64,000 nt of DNA from Nesterenkonia sp. PF2B19 (GCF_001758425.2 NZ_MDSS02000001.1:1-64000), one strand, 5' to 3'; numbered from the stretch's first letter, positions 18,487-26,490 are shown. The notes: a model not told the origin generated them from the sequence alone. A program made the numbers and translations.

Positions 18487-19392
18487 TCAGAACCCCTTTC
18501 CACCGGTCACCGGGATCACGGAGCCGGACACATAGGATGCTTCCTCACTGGCCAGGTACACATAGGCGCCGGCCAGCTCGGCCGGCTGTCCGGGCCGACC
18601 CAGGGGAGTGTCCTGTCCGAACTGTTCGACGGCGTCGTCGGGGAACCCGGTCGCCGGGATGAGCGGAGTCCAGATGGGCCCCGGCGCCACCGCGTTGACG
18701 CGGATGCCCTTCTCGCCGAGCTCCAGCGCCAGGGCTTCCGTGAAGGCGACCTGTGCCGCCTTCGTCATCGCATAGTCGAAGAGCGGGGGCTTCGGGCCGA
18801 CCGCCTGGATCGAGGTGGTCGTGATGATCGAGGCCCCTGGCTTCAGATGCGGCACAGCTTCGCGGGTCATCACCACATGGGCGAGCAGGTTCGTGTCGAA
18901 GACGCGGCGCACCTCCTCAGTGGGCACGGTGTCGATGCCGTCACGTTGCCGCTGGTAGGCCGCGTTGAGGATGAGGACGTCGAGCCCGCCCAGGTCCTCC
19001 ACGGCACGTACGACGACGTCGACCGCGTTCTGCTCATCAGTGATGTCGGCAGGGTAGGAGAAGGCATTCCGACCCGCGCTCTCGATGAGTCGGCGGGTCT
19101 GTGCGGCGTCCTCGGCCTCCTCGGGAAGGTGGACGAAGGCGACGTCGGCGCCCTCCCGGGCGTAGGCGATCGCCACCGCCCGGCCGATGCCGGAGTCTCC
19201 TCCGGTGATCAGGGCCTTCTTCCCGGTGAGCCGACCGTGGCCGACCCAGCTCTCCTCGCCGTGGTCCGGCGTGGGCGCCGTCGGGCCGGTCAGTCCCGGC
19301 TGGTCCTCCTGCTGCTGGGCGGGGAGCTCGTCCCCACGGTGCTTGGTGCGTGGGTCCTGCTGGGTGTCGTGATGGGGGTGATGCGATGTCAC
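18487..19392 (-). CDS. SDR-family oxidoreductase (YghA/YhdF-like)
   Basis: The 301-residue short-chain dehydrogenase has the longer N terminus typical of the YghA/YhdF group ([20 protein letters not shown]). It then shows the Rossmann glycine motif [26 protein letters not shown], the Ser-Tyr-Lys triad in [11 protein letters not shown] and [13 protein letters not shown], and the C-terminal [22 protein letters not shown]. It uses NAD(P)H on an unknown alcohol or aldehyde; relatives are stress associated. The start is GTG 19392 after GAAGGGAG. Co-transcribed with the small Rho-N-like gene. Confidence 0.9.
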   Translation of the reverse strand: MTSHHPHHDTQQDPRTKHRGDELPAQQQEDQPGLTGPTAPTPDHGEESWVGHGRLTGKKALITGGDSGIGRAVAIAYAREGADVAFVHLPEEAEDAAQTRRLIESAGRNAFSYPADITDEQNAVDVVVRAVEDLGGLDVLILNAAYQRQRDGIDTVPTEEVRRVFDTNLLAHVVMTREAVPHLKPGASIITTTSIQAVGPKPPLFDYAMTKAAQVAFTEALALELGEKGIRVNAVAPGPIWTPLIPATGFPDDAVEQFGQDTPLGRPGQPAELAGAYVYLASEEASYVSGSVIPVTGGKGF

Positions 19393-19605
19393 CGGAAGTC
19401 TCCCTTCTTTCAGCTCTCTGGCACGCGTCAGCGGGATCCTGCACTCACCAACCTACGCCGTCGGCCTCCGCAGTCAACGGGGTGGGGACGTATTGTGAGG
19501 GAACTCCCAGGAAATCAGCAGAAAGTTCTGGGGAGCGGGCCACCGAGACGCCAGCGGGACAGGTGCGGGGCACGGACAGGGTCCGTGACCAAGATGTCGA
19601 AGAGC

Positions 19606-20034
19606 TCAGGCCCGGCCGGGGCGCCGGATCAGGCTGGTCAGTGCGCGACGTCCCAGGAGGAAGACGGCCAGGGTCACGGTGGTGACCAGGACGAAGGACA
19701 CCGGTGCACCGCCCAGCCCCAGCAGGACGCGCAGCAGCATGCCCAGGGCCACCGTCACTCCGAGCACCACGACGCCGTCGGGCCAGATCCGAGACGGCCG
19801 ACGCCACGTCCGGACCAGGGTCGAGGCGAGCGCCCAGGCGAGGAGGAACGGGAAGGCGGTGGAGAGGATGTCGAGCAGGCCCAGGCCGCTCACATGTGTG
19901 CGGTTCCCCAGCGCCGCGAACAGCGTGATCAAGAGCGCGTCCGCTGCGAGGAGCCACGCGGCGTGCCGCGGAGCGGGCGCTGGTGCGGTTCGGACGGGGC
20001 CGGGGGTGATGTCAGAGTCGTCGGCGGTCTTCAT
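19606..20034 (-). CDS. DUF3054 membrane protein
   Basis: The 142-residue product has four transmembrane helices. DUF3054 features are AWLLAADALLITLFAALGNRTH near the N terminus, TAFPFLLAWALASTLVRTWR, and a middle segment WPDGVVVLGVTVALGMLLR preceding PVSFVLVTTVTLAVFLLGRR. Function unknown; widespread in Actinobacteria. It is divergent from the satD-like gene, sharing an intergenic region of 96 bp with a clear palindrome. The 210 bp downstream of it, to the SDR start, hold no recognisable gene. Confidence 0.85.
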   Translation of the reverse strand: MKTADDSDITPGPVRTAPAPAPRHAAWLLAADALLITLFAALGNRTHVSGLGLLDILSTAFPFLLAWALASTLVRTWRRPSRIWPDGVVVLGVTVALGMLLRVLLGLGGAPVSFVLVTTVTLAVFLLGRRALTSLIRRPGRA

Positions 20035-20064
20035 CGCAGCCCAGCTTAGACCGTCCTTCCTGGA

Positions 20065-20086
20065 GGTTGTACCGCAATTTACAACC
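20065..20086. promoter_or_regulatory. Palindromic operator GGTTGTA-N8-TACAACC
   Basis: Perfect 7-bp arms (20065-20071 and 20080-20086) are separated by 8 bp, between divergent DUF3054 and satD-like genes. A TACAAT -10-like box (20108-20113) and further half-sites TACAA (20108) and GTTGT (20122) follow toward the satD-like start. The same TTGTA-N8-TACAA design recurs at 59661-59679. Confidence 0.55.
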
Positions 20087-20130
20087 CCTCAAGGGTGTTC
20101 CTGTAGATACAATCTGCTAAGGTTGTGCAC

Positions 20131-20826
20131 ATGATCATCATGACGCTCGACCAGAAGGACTCGCGGCGGCAGCCCGATCTGGTGAACCGAGTCGTCGCGG
20201 AGCTGGATGCGATGGCCGGACCGCATCTGGTGCGCCGATTCCAGCGCACCGCCGGGGACGAGGTGCAGGGAGTGCTGGACGACGCGCAGACGGTGTTGGA
20301 GATCGCCCTCGCCGTGGCGCGCACCGAGCAGTGGAGCACCGGCATCGGCATCGGGGCGGTGCGCACCCCGTTGCCTGAGGAGACGCGCGCAGGGAGCGGC
20401 CCCGCGTTCGAAGCGGCTCGCGACGCCGTCACCCGGGCCAAGCGGGCATCCGGGGGAGTGGCGCTCACAGCCTCCGACGCCGAGGCGGCGGAGCAGGCCG
20501 AGGCGCTGGTGCAGCTGCTCTGCGAACTTGAGCGTCGGCGCACGGACTCGAGCCAGGAGGCTGGGAAGCTCGTGGACGAGGGGCTCTCGCAGTCGGCCGC
20601 CGCGGAGGAGCTGGGCACAAGTCAGCAGGCGGTCTCCAGGCGCCTGCAGAGAGGGCTCTGGACAGAGACTCGCCGGGTCCTGTCGGTGGCTGCTGGCATC
20701 ATGAAGGACATGGATGCCACCGATGGAGTCGATGCCACCGATGCCACCGATGCCACCGATGCCACCGATGCCGCTGACATCCCGGAGGATCGCGTCGGTG
20801 ATGGGCGGCCGGAAGGGGAGGCATGA
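20131..20826 (+). CDS. SatD-family protein with C-terminal HTH
   Basis: The 231-residue product matches the SatD family: an N-terminal TLDQKDSRRQPDLVNRVVAE, the strongly conserved FQRTAGDEVQGVL, TGIGIGAVRTPLPEETR and GPAFEAARDAVTRAK. A C-terminal helix-turn-helix follows (GLSQSAAAEELGTSQQAVSRRLQRG). The GDE and GIG motifs recall the palm core of nucleotide cyclase-like domains, which is only suggestive. It ends in an Asp-Ala-Thr repeat. It overlaps the downstream membrane protein gene by ATGA. ATG 20131 is chosen over GTG 20125. Function unknown; possibly DNA-binding and self-regulated through the upstream palindrome. Confidence 0.8.
   Translation: MIIMTLDQKDSRRQPDLVNRVVAELDAMAGPHLVRRFQRTAGDEVQGVLDDAQTVLEIALAVARTEQWSTGIGIGAVRTPLPEETRAGSGPAFEAARDAVTRAKRASGGVALTASDAEAAEQAEALVQLLCELERRRTDSSQEAGKLVDEGLSQSAAAEELGTSQQAVSRRLQRGLWTETRRVLSVAAGIMKDMDATDGVDATDATDATDATDAADIPEDRVGDGRPEGEA
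20713..20766 (+). repeat. 9-bp tandem repeat in the satD-like coding region
   Basis: The unit GATGCCACC occurs four times perfectly at 20731-20766. An earlier copy lies at 20713-20721 with one degenerate unit between. It encodes Asp-Ala-Thr repeats and keeps frame upon unit gain or loss, so length variation between strains is likely. Confidence 0.85.
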
Positions 20827-21440
20827 TCCTCGTCGTCGTGATCCTGCTGCTCCTGTCGGCGGCCCCCGCCGCCGGCTCACTCCTCCCGCGGGTCGCGCGC
20901 CCACCTGTGGGTCTGATGAACCTCGCCGCGGCGGCTCAGCTGGCCCTGCTCGGAGCCGCCGCCCTGTGCGCCCTGCAGGTCTCGGACCTCGGGGACCCGT
21001 GGTGGCGTGCCGGACTGGTCATCGCCGCAGCGACGGCGGCCTGCCTCGGTGGCTCCGGCATCTCCACCGCAGTGCTGGACACGGCGACCCGTCACGATGC
21101 ACGCCGCCGCCCGGACGTAGGGGCGGAATCCTCAGGTGACGCCTCCTGGGGTGCCGTCGCGCCGCGCAGCAGGCCGCTTCAGGACCTTGCCGAGGATGAC
21201 CGTCCTGTCCTGCGAGGAGGTGCATGGATCGGCTTGCTCGAGCGCCTCGCGGTGGTCTCCACTCTGCTCGCATCCTGGCCGGAGGGGTTGGCTGTGGTGC
21301 TCGCGGTCAAGGGACTCGCGCGCTACTCCGAGCTGAAGCGGCCCAATGGGGCGGCGGAGAGATTCATCATCGGTACGTTCTGCTCTGTGCTGTGGGCGGC
21401 GGCCTGTGCCGGCGTGGCCGCACTCGGCCTGACGGGGTGA
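20823..21440 (+). CDS. Membrane partner of the SatD-like protein
   Basis: The 205-residue protein has about five hydrophobic segments: residues 1-20, 32-54, 62-85, around 135-160 and 180-203. A polar cytoplasmic or periplasmic loop lies at 88-130. No enzymatic motif is evident. The conserved-looking C-terminal part (GLARYSELKRPNGAAERFIIG) contains the charged residues most likely to matter. It is translationally coupled to the satD-like gene (ATGA), so the two probably act together. Similar gene pairs are common in Actinobacteria, but I know of no established role. Confidence 0.75.
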   Translation: MILVVVILLLLSAAPAAGSLLPRVARPPVGLMNLAAAAQLALLGAAALCALQVSDLGDPWWRAGLVIAAATAACLGGSGISTAVLDTATRHDARRRPDVGAESSGDASWGAVAPRSRPLQDLAEDDRPVLRGGAWIGLLERLAVVSTLLASWPEGLAVVLAVKGLARYSELKRPNGAAERFIIGTFCSVLWAAACAGVAALGLTG

Positions 21441-21471
21441 TGGGGGCCGCGTGCGCATCACATCCTCATTG

Positions 21472-21537
21472 TGCAACCACATGTTGCATATCTGGCCACC
21501 CGGAGGTATGGTGAGCGCTATGCAACTTTAGGTTGCA
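21472..21537 (+). promoter_or_regulatory. Promoter with two identical operators TGCAAC-N5-GTTGCA
   Basis: Operator 1 is at 21472-21488 and operator 2 at 21521-21537; both are 17-bp inverted repeats with identical 6-bp arms and 49 bp between equivalent positions. The -35 TTGCAT (21484-21489) overlaps operator 1 and the -10 TATGGT (21507-21512) lies 17 bp on, putting the transcription start at operator 2. The layout suits repression by the ArsR-type regulator encoded second in the operon. Confidence 0.75.
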
Positions 21538-21580
21538 CATCCGGGGTCCGGATGTCGTCACTCGTCACAGGGAGCAGGCC

Positions 21581-22084
21581 ATGGAAGACCGTAGGCAGGG
21601 CATCACAGAGCTCGAGCTGGGCACCATCACCCGAACCATGGAGATCGCCGCGCCGCCGGAGATCGTCTACGAGGTCCTCAGCACCCCCGGCCACCTCGTG
21701 AAGTGGTGGCCGGATGGGGCGGACTTCACGCCCCAGGCGGGGGAGATCGGCACACTGACCTTCGGTGAGACCAGCGCATGCGGTCATGCAGAGACAGTGC
21801 CGATGGCCGTCGTGGAGGCGGATCCGCCGCAGCGCTTCGCGTTCCGCTGGGTCTATGACGCTGACGCATCCGCCGAACCTGGGAGCTCGCTGCTGGTGAC
21901 CTTCGACATCCGGCCCGGCGAAGCTGAGCAGTCGAGTGTGGTCACCATGACCGAGGCCGGATTCCGGGAGCGCGGCTGGAGCGAGGCGTCCGTGCAGGCT
22001 GAGTACGAGGACCACGTGCACGGATGGACCACCTACCTGCCGCGCCTGACCAGCTATGCGGAGACGCTGGTGTCGGCGGCATGA
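21581..22084 (+). CDS. SRPBCC / AHSA1-like domain protein
   Basis: The 167-residue START-like ligand-binding protein of the Aha1/SRPBCC group opens ITRTMEIAAPPEIVYEVLSTPGHLVKWWPDG. It continues FTPQAGEIGTLTFGE and ends GWTTYLPRLTSYAETLVS. Such proteins are typically paired with an ArsR regulator, as here (ATGA overlap with the next gene). They are thought to bind small hydrophobic ligands; the ligand is unknown. ATG 21581 is preferred over upstream in-frame codons because GGGAGCAGG precedes it and the upstream codons fall in operator DNA. Confidence 0.88.
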   Translation: MEDRRQGITELELGTITRTMEIAAPPEIVYEVLSTPGHLVKWWPDGADFTPQAGEIGTLTFGETSACGHAETVPMAVVEADPPQRFAFRWVYDADASAEPGSSLLVTFDIRPGEAEQSSVVTMTEAGFRERGWSEASVQAEYEDHVHGWTTYLPRLTSYAETLVSAA

Positions 22085-22449
22085 CGGCCACCTCTGAACG
22101 CAGCGGCGGCGAATCGTCCAGGATCGACGACACGCTGTGGGATGCCGTGGGGGATCCGACCCGCCGGGCTCTGATGGATGTGATGATCGCCGCGGGTCCG
22201 AGCAGCGCCACGAGGCTCAGCGAGCAGATGCCGGTGAGCCGACAGGCGGTGGCCAAGCATCTGGCCGTCCTGGAGAGGGCCGGGCTCGTGGAGGCTCGCC
22301 AGGAGGGTCGAGAACGACGCTTCACTGTGGATCCGGAGCAGCTGTCCCGCGCGACGGCGCAGCTGCAGGATGTCGGGCGGCGCTGGGATGCACGACTCGA
22401 CCGGATCCGCCTGCTCGCCGAGGAGATCCACCGATCGCGGGCGAACTGA
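22081..22449 (+). CDS. ArsR-family winged-helix repressor
   Basis: The 122-residue product is a compact winged HTH: WDAVGDPTRRALMDVMIA, ATRLSEQMPVSRQAVAKHLAVLERAGLVEARQEGRERRFTVD, then a helical C terminus. No Cys or His metal cluster is visible, so this belongs to the non-metal ArsR subgroup commonly paired with SRPBCC proteins. It probably represses its own operon through the two upstream TGCAAC-N5-GTTGCA sites; that pairing is inference. Start overlaps the SRPBCC stop. Confidence 0.88.
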   Translation: MTATSERSGGESSRIDDTLWDAVGDPTRRALMDVMIAAGPSSATRLSEQMPVSRQAVAKHLAVLERAGLVEARQEGRERRFTVDPEQLSRATAQLQDVGRRWDARLDRIRLLAEEIHRSRAN

Positions 22450-22487
22450 GCATCCTGGAGTGCTCGCCTGAAGTGCTCACCTGGAGT

Positions 22488-22511
22488 GATCACCGGCCCG
22501 CTCCGGTGATC
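22488..22511 (+). terminator. Hairpin after the ArsR operon
   Basis: GATCACCGG (22488-22496) pairs with CCGGTGATC (22503-22511) around a 6-nt loop, 39 nt after the arsR-type stop. No U-tract. Confidence 0.45.
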
Positions 22512-22813
22512 GCGGGGAAGGCGGCGGGCGCCGGACGGGGCAGGGGCCTCCGGGCATGGTACGGCCTCCTGAGGATGCCGCCCTCATCGGTAGATTGACA
22601 TAATGTAGATTATCGGCGATCGAGCGTGATGTGGTTGTGCGCGATTCGGGCTCCGTCACGCCCACAGTCGATCTCCCGCAGCTGGAGTCGATCTCCCGGA
22701 GTTGATCTCCCGTGACCTGGCCGTGGGTCTCAGGCGCGGTGCCGCAGGTCATGCCACCGGATACGCTCGGTGGCATGACCTGCTCGCCCCAGAGTTTCGA
22801 CCAGATCGACCCG
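22512..22813 (+). promoter_or_regulatory. Intergenic leader of the RlmA-like gene with AT palindrome and hairpin
   Basis: There is no gene here. An AT-rich block has TTGACA (22595-22600) overlapping a short palindrome ATAAT-GTAG-ATTAT (22600-22613). Three direct copies of GATCTCCCG follow around 22670-22710. A perfect 15-bp stem with 8-nt loop lies at 22745-22759 / 22768-22782, 31 nt before the preferred start. Together they look like a promoter, possible operator and structured leader, but no known riboswitch was recognised. Confidence 0.45.
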
Positions 22814-23698
22814 ATGCGTGAAGACCGCTGGCCGCTGCGCTGCCCGTTGCACCTGTCAACTGCGCCGACCCCACTGACGGTGCTGACAGAGCTGAGAGAG
22901 GCGGACGAGTTGCATGCCAGGTCGCGCATCAGGGGGCTCACCTGCGCCGCAGGGCATCGCTTTGATGCGGCACGTCAGGGTTATGTCAATCTGCTGGTCG
23001 GCGCAGGATCTCGGGCCACACCCGACACGGCGGCGATGATCATGGCTCGCGAACGCATCCAGGATGCCGGGGTGTTCTCGGCGCTGACCTCGGCTCTCCG
23101 AGAGATCGCCGACATCAGGATGCCTCAATCGTCGAGGCCCGTGCTGCTGGACTGCGGGGCCGGGACCGGACATCACCTGCGGAGCCTGCTGGAGGGGCAC
23201 CCTTCCGCCCGCGGCATCGCTCTGGACCTCTCCCCCGCCGGGCTGAAGCGTGCGGCGCGGCATCCCCGCACGCTCGCGCTGGCCTGGGACCTGTGGCGCG
23301 ACCTGCCTCTGCAGAGCTCTTCGGTGGATCTGCTGCTGGACATCTTCGCTCCGCGGAACGTGGACGAGTATGCCCGCGTGCTGGCCCCCGGTGGGGCTGC
23401 CGTCGTCGTCACTCCGCGGCCGGGGCATCTGGCAGAGCTCGCTGACGGCGGACTGCTGGCCATGCGTCCCGACAAACATGCGGACCTCACGGCCCACATG
23501 GGGCGGCGCCTCGGAGATGCCGTGGAGCGCCGCAGGGTCCGCGCGCACGTGCCGGTGGCCGAGTCCACGGCGGTGGATCTGGTGATGATGGGCCCGGCCG
23601 GCCATCATCGTGAGGCCCCCGACGTGGCCGCCGCGGTGGCCGAGGCCGGTGTGCACGAGGTGACGGTGGACCTGGATGTGACCGTGTGGATCGCATGA
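22814..23698 (+). CDS. RlmA-like 23S rRNA (guanine-N1) methyltransferase
   Basis: The 294-residue SAM-dependent methyltransferase has an RlmA N terminus (LRCP, then LTCAAGHRFDAARQGYVNLL) and SAM-binding motif I LLDCGAGTGHHLRSLL. Further motifs are IALDLSPAGLKRAARHP, LPLQSSSVDLLLDIFAPRNVDEYARVLAPGG and VVVTPRPGHLAEL. Relatives methylate G745 or G748 of 23S rRNA and can affect tylosin or viomycin sensitivity. One expected zinc-ligand Cys of the N-terminal finger is missing (CPLH instead of CPxC), so metal binding may be altered. ATG 22814 is preferred; ATG 22775 lies inside the upstream hairpin. Confidence 0.85.
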   Translation: MREDRWPLRCPLHLSTAPTPLTVLTELREADELHARSRIRGLTCAAGHRFDAARQGYVNLLVGAGSRATPDTAAMIMARERIQDAGVFSALTSALREIADIRMPQSSRPVLLDCGAGTGHHLRSLLEGHPSARGIALDLSPAGLKRAARHPRTLALAWDLWRDLPLQSSSVDLLLDIFAPRNVDEYARVLAPGGAAVVVTPRPGHLAELADGGLLAMRPDKHADLTAHMGRRLGDAVERRRVRAHVPVAESTAVDLVMMGPAGHHREAPDVAAAVAEAGVHEVTVDLDVTVWIA

Positions 23699-23859
23699 GC
23701 CGGCGGGTTGTGCACAGTTCGGCTGTGATGGGGATGACGGGAGCACTGTCGTCAGGCAGAATGAGGAGCACAAGCGGCTCACCTGTGGGTTTTCTCTACG
23801 TACTGGATGCACGCACTGGATGAGTCGGCGACGAATCGGGGTCAGGAGGAGGCGATCGC

Positions 23860-24345
23860 ATGATCGAATGGTTCGGCGAGAATCTGTGGGCGGCCTGGCT
23901 CTCCCTGACCTTCGTCCTCCTCGTGCTCGAGCTGCTGATGCTCGACCTGCTGTTTCTGATGCTGGCCGCGGGGGCGGCCGCCGCGACCACTGTCGCTCTG
24001 GCCGGAGGCCCTGGGTGGATGCAGGTGGTCATCGGGTCGGCGACGGCGCTGCTGATGCTCGGCGCAGTGCGCCCTGTCGCGCTTAAGCATCTGAAGAAGG
24101 GCTCCCAGGAGCAGCTCACCAATGTGGACCGGATGACAGGCATGGAGGCCCAGCCGCTGGAGACCGTCACCCGGGACGCCGGCCTGGCGGAGGTCGACGG
24201 CGACACCTGGACCGCGCGGGCGGCCGGCGACTTCCGCATCGAGCCCGGCATGGCCGCCGTCGTGGAGTCCGTGGACGGTGCCATCGTCTACCTGCGGCCC
24301 GCCGCAGGCATCGCCTGGGAGGACCCCGAACCCCGAGAAGCCTGA
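23860..24345 (+). CDS. NfeD-family membrane protein
   Basis: The 161-residue protein has two to three N-terminal transmembrane helices (WAAWLSLTFVLLVLELLMLDL and following). A C-terminal soluble OB-fold NfeD domain (about 87-150) includes LTNVDRMTGMEAQPLETV, EVDGDTWTARA and IEPGMAAVVESVDGAIVYL. NfeD proteins partner SPFH/stomatin proteins, and the SPFH gene follows 74 nt downstream. The pair likely organises membrane microdomains or controls a membrane protease. Confidence 0.9.
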   Translation: MIEWFGENLWAAWLSLTFVLLVLELLMLDLLFLMLAAGAAAATTVALAGGPGWMQVVIGSATALLMLGAVRPVALKHLKKGSQEQLTNVDRMTGMEAQPLETVTRDAGLAEVDGDTWTARAAGDFRIEPGMAAVVESVDGAIVYLRPAAGIAWEDPEPREA

Positions 24346-24419
24346 CCGACGGCGCAGAGGCGACCGGTTCGGCAGGACCAGACCACCCCACCGAGAACCA
24401 CACGAGGAACGGAAACCCC

Positions 24420-25874
24420 ATGGATGTAGCACTTCTCTTCGTCCTTCTGGCGCTCATGGCGCTGGTCGTCATCATCCTGGTGCGCAGCGTGCGGATCATT
24501 CCGCAGGCCCGTGCCGGGATCGTGGAGCGCCTCGGCAAATACCAGCGCACGCAGGGGCCCGGACTGACCCTGCTGGTGCCATTCATCGACAGACTCGTCC
24601 CCCTGCTGGACATGCGTGAGCAGGTCGTCTCGTTCCCACCGCAGCCGGTGATCACCGAGGACAACCTGGTGGTCTCCATCGACACCGTGGTCTACTTCCA
24701 GATCACCGATCCGAAGGCCGCCACCTACGAGATCCAGAACTACATCCACGCCGTCCAGGAGCTCACCACCACGACGCTGCGCAACGTGGTCGGGGGCATG
24801 CACCTCGAAGCCGCGCTGACCTCCCGTGACACGATCAACGGTCAGCTCCGCGGTGAGCTGGACAAGGTCACAGGCCGCTGGGGCATCCGCGTGGCCCGAG
24901 TGGAGCTCAAGGCCATCGAGCCGCCCCTGTCCATCCAGGACTCCATGGAGAAGCAGATGCGTGCCGAGCGTGACCGGCGTGCCGCGATCCTCACGGCCGA
25001 GGGCACCAAGCAGTCGGCCGTGCTGACGGCCGAAGGTGAGCGTCAGGCGGCCATCCTTCAGGCCGAGGGTGAGGCGCAGGCCCGCATCCTGGCCGCCAAC
25101 GCGGAGGCCCAGGCCATCGAGACCGTCTTCAACGCGGTCCACGACTCCGAGCCGGGCCCCGAGCTTCTCTCCTACCAGTACCTGCAGACCCTTCCGGAAC
25201 TGGCCAAGGGAGACTCCAACACCATGTGGGTGATCCCCGGCGAGTTCGGAGACGCCCTCAAGGCGTTCTCCGGAACGTTCAGCGGCCAGGCCCAGTCCTC
25301 CGACGGGCGTTCTCCTGAGGAGCGCGAAGCTGAGCGTGCTGCCCGCGAGGAGCGACTGCGCGAGCGGCGCGAGCGCCGGGAGCGCGAGGCTCGTGAGCGC
25401 AAGGGCAAGCCGGCGATCTCCGATGCCATCGCGGACATGGCCTCCTCGGCCCGGTCCACCTCCGTCACCGACGAGCACCCCCACTATGAGGGCACCCAGG
25501 AGATCGAGGAGGAAGCACGGAAGGCACAGAGCGCCGGCTCAGGACGCCGCGCCTCGAGTGCGACGGAGGAGTCCAGCGCGGATGCGCTCAAGCGGGTGGC
25601 AGAGACGGCTCCCCCGGAGGCGGATCCGTCCATCGGCTCTGGCCGCGGCATCGGCGATGACTCCGGCCAGCGGTCGTTGCCGCAGAACCCGGAGCCCCCC
25701 GCCTACGACCCGTACCAGCAGCCCCAGCCGGGACAGCAGCCGCAGCCCGAGCCGGGCCACCCCCAGGGACAGCAGCCGCCACGGCCTCAGCAGGGGCAGC
25801 AGCAGTGGCCGCCGCAGCAGCCGGGTCAGCCGGGTCAGGGTCAGCCGGGAGGCCGGCCGCCGCGCCAGGGCTGA
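24420..25874 (+). CDS. SPFH/stomatin-like protein with long Gln-Pro tail
   Basis: One N-terminal membrane helix (about 3-22) precedes an SPFH domain: VRIIPQARAGIVERLGKYQR, GLTLLVPFIDRLVPLLDMRE, VITEDNLVVSIDTVVYFQI, YIHAVQELTTTTLRNVVGGM. A helical, Ala/Glu-rich coiled coil follows (AERDRRAAILTAEGTKQSAV and repeats). Typical stomatins end near residue 310; here about 170 more residues form a charged then Gln/Pro/Gly-rich disordered tail (residues about 400-484). It probably oligomerises at the membrane with the upstream NfeD protein. Confidence 0.9.
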   Translation: MDVALLFVLLALMALVVIILVRSVRIIPQARAGIVERLGKYQRTQGPGLTLLVPFIDRLVPLLDMREQVVSFPPQPVITEDNLVVSIDTVVYFQITDPKAATYEIQNYIHAVQELTTTTLRNVVGGMHLEAALTSRDTINGQLRGELDKVTGRWGIRVARVELKAIEPPLSIQDSMEKQMRAERDRRAAILTAEGTKQSAVLTAEGERQAAILQAEGEAQARILAANAEAQAIETVFNAVHDSEPGPELLSYQYLQTLPELAKGDSNTMWVIPGEFGDALKAFSGTFSGQAQSSDGRSPEEREAERAAREERLRERRERREREARERKGKPAISDAIADMASSARSTSVTDEHPHYEGTQEIEEEARKAQSAGSGRRASSATEESSADALKRVAETAPPEADPSIGSGRGIGDDSGQRSLPQNPEPPAYDPYQQPQPGQQPQPEPGHPQGQQPPRPQQGQQQWPPQQPGQPGQGQPGGRPPRQG

Positions 25875-26000
25875 GCCGATCCTCGGCCCGGGGCCGACGG
25901 ACGCCGGCGGGACTGAGCGGGTGCGTCGCGGAATAACCGCGCCGCACCCGCTGTTGGCCTGTGGGACAACGTGTGTCCCCGTCAGTGGAGGAGAATGCCG

Positions 26001-26345
26001 ATGAGCGACCGCAGTCTGCGCGGAATGCGCCTGGGTGCGCAGTCGATGGAGACCGAGTCGGGTGTGGAGCCTGCTCCGCGTCAGGACGTCGAGTACGTGT
26101 GTGAGGACGGCGAGAAGATCACCGTCACCTTCGCCGCCGACGCGGAGGTCCCGGCCACCTGGACCTCGCCCACCGGCAAGGAGGGTGTCCTCGTGGACGG
26201 CACCAAGCCGGACGAGACCCCGGAGAAGCCCGTCCGTACGCACTGGGACATGCTTCTGGAGCGTCGTTCCGTGGAGGAGCTCGAGGACATCCTCACCGAG
26301 CGGCTCAGGAAGCTGCGCGAGCGCCGCGGCGAGAAGGTCTCCTGA
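26001..26345 (+). CDS. rbpA: RNA polymerase-binding protein RbpA
   Basis: RbpA binds the sigma-A region 2 and stabilises open complexes in Actinobacteria. The 114-residue product has the core domain (VEYVCEDGEKITVTFAADAEVPATW), the basic linker and the sigma-interaction domain (THWDMLLERRSVEELEDILTERLRKLRERRG). Only one of the zinc-ligand cysteines is present, so this is the zinc-independent type seen in Micrococcaceae. ATG 26001 is preferred to ATG 25995 because GGAGGA then has an 8-nt spacing. Confidence 0.95.
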   Translation: MSDRSLRGMRLGAQSMETESGVEPAPRQDVEYVCEDGEKITVTFAADAEVPATWTSPTGKEGVLVDGTKPDETPEKPVRTHWDMLLERRSVEELEDILTERLRKLRERRGEKVS

Positions 26346-26385
26346 CCGGCTCACCCGCCTGAGCGGCTCGACTCACTGTGCAGCG

Positions 26386-26431
26386 ACGTCAGAGGGCCCG
26401 TCACCTGGTGGTGACGGGCCCTCTGACGTCG
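26386..26431. terminator. Bidirectional terminator between rbpA and ppm
   Basis: A perfect 21-bp stem (26386-26406 with 26411-26431) closed by a 4-nt loop lies between two convergent genes. It is the longest perfect hairpin in the window. No strong T-run on either side. Confidence 0.75.
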
Positions 26432-26490
26432 GGACGGGGTTCTCTCACGGACCGGGTCCTCGCACAGATCCCGGCCCTCACGCGGGAGGT

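Noticed and set aside
20713-20766. Tandem repeat considered as a CRISPR-like array
   Set aside because: The unit is 9 bp with no spacers and is in frame inside a coding region.
20131-21440. SatD-like/membrane pair as a Pycsar-type anti-phage system
   Set aside because: The cyclase resemblance is limited to short motifs, the family is widespread, and no other defence genes are nearby; kept only as a low-certainty hypothesis.
22595-22613. AT-rich block as a known metal or biotin regulator box
   Set aside because: It does not match a recognised Zur, DtxR or BioR/BirA consensus well enough to name.
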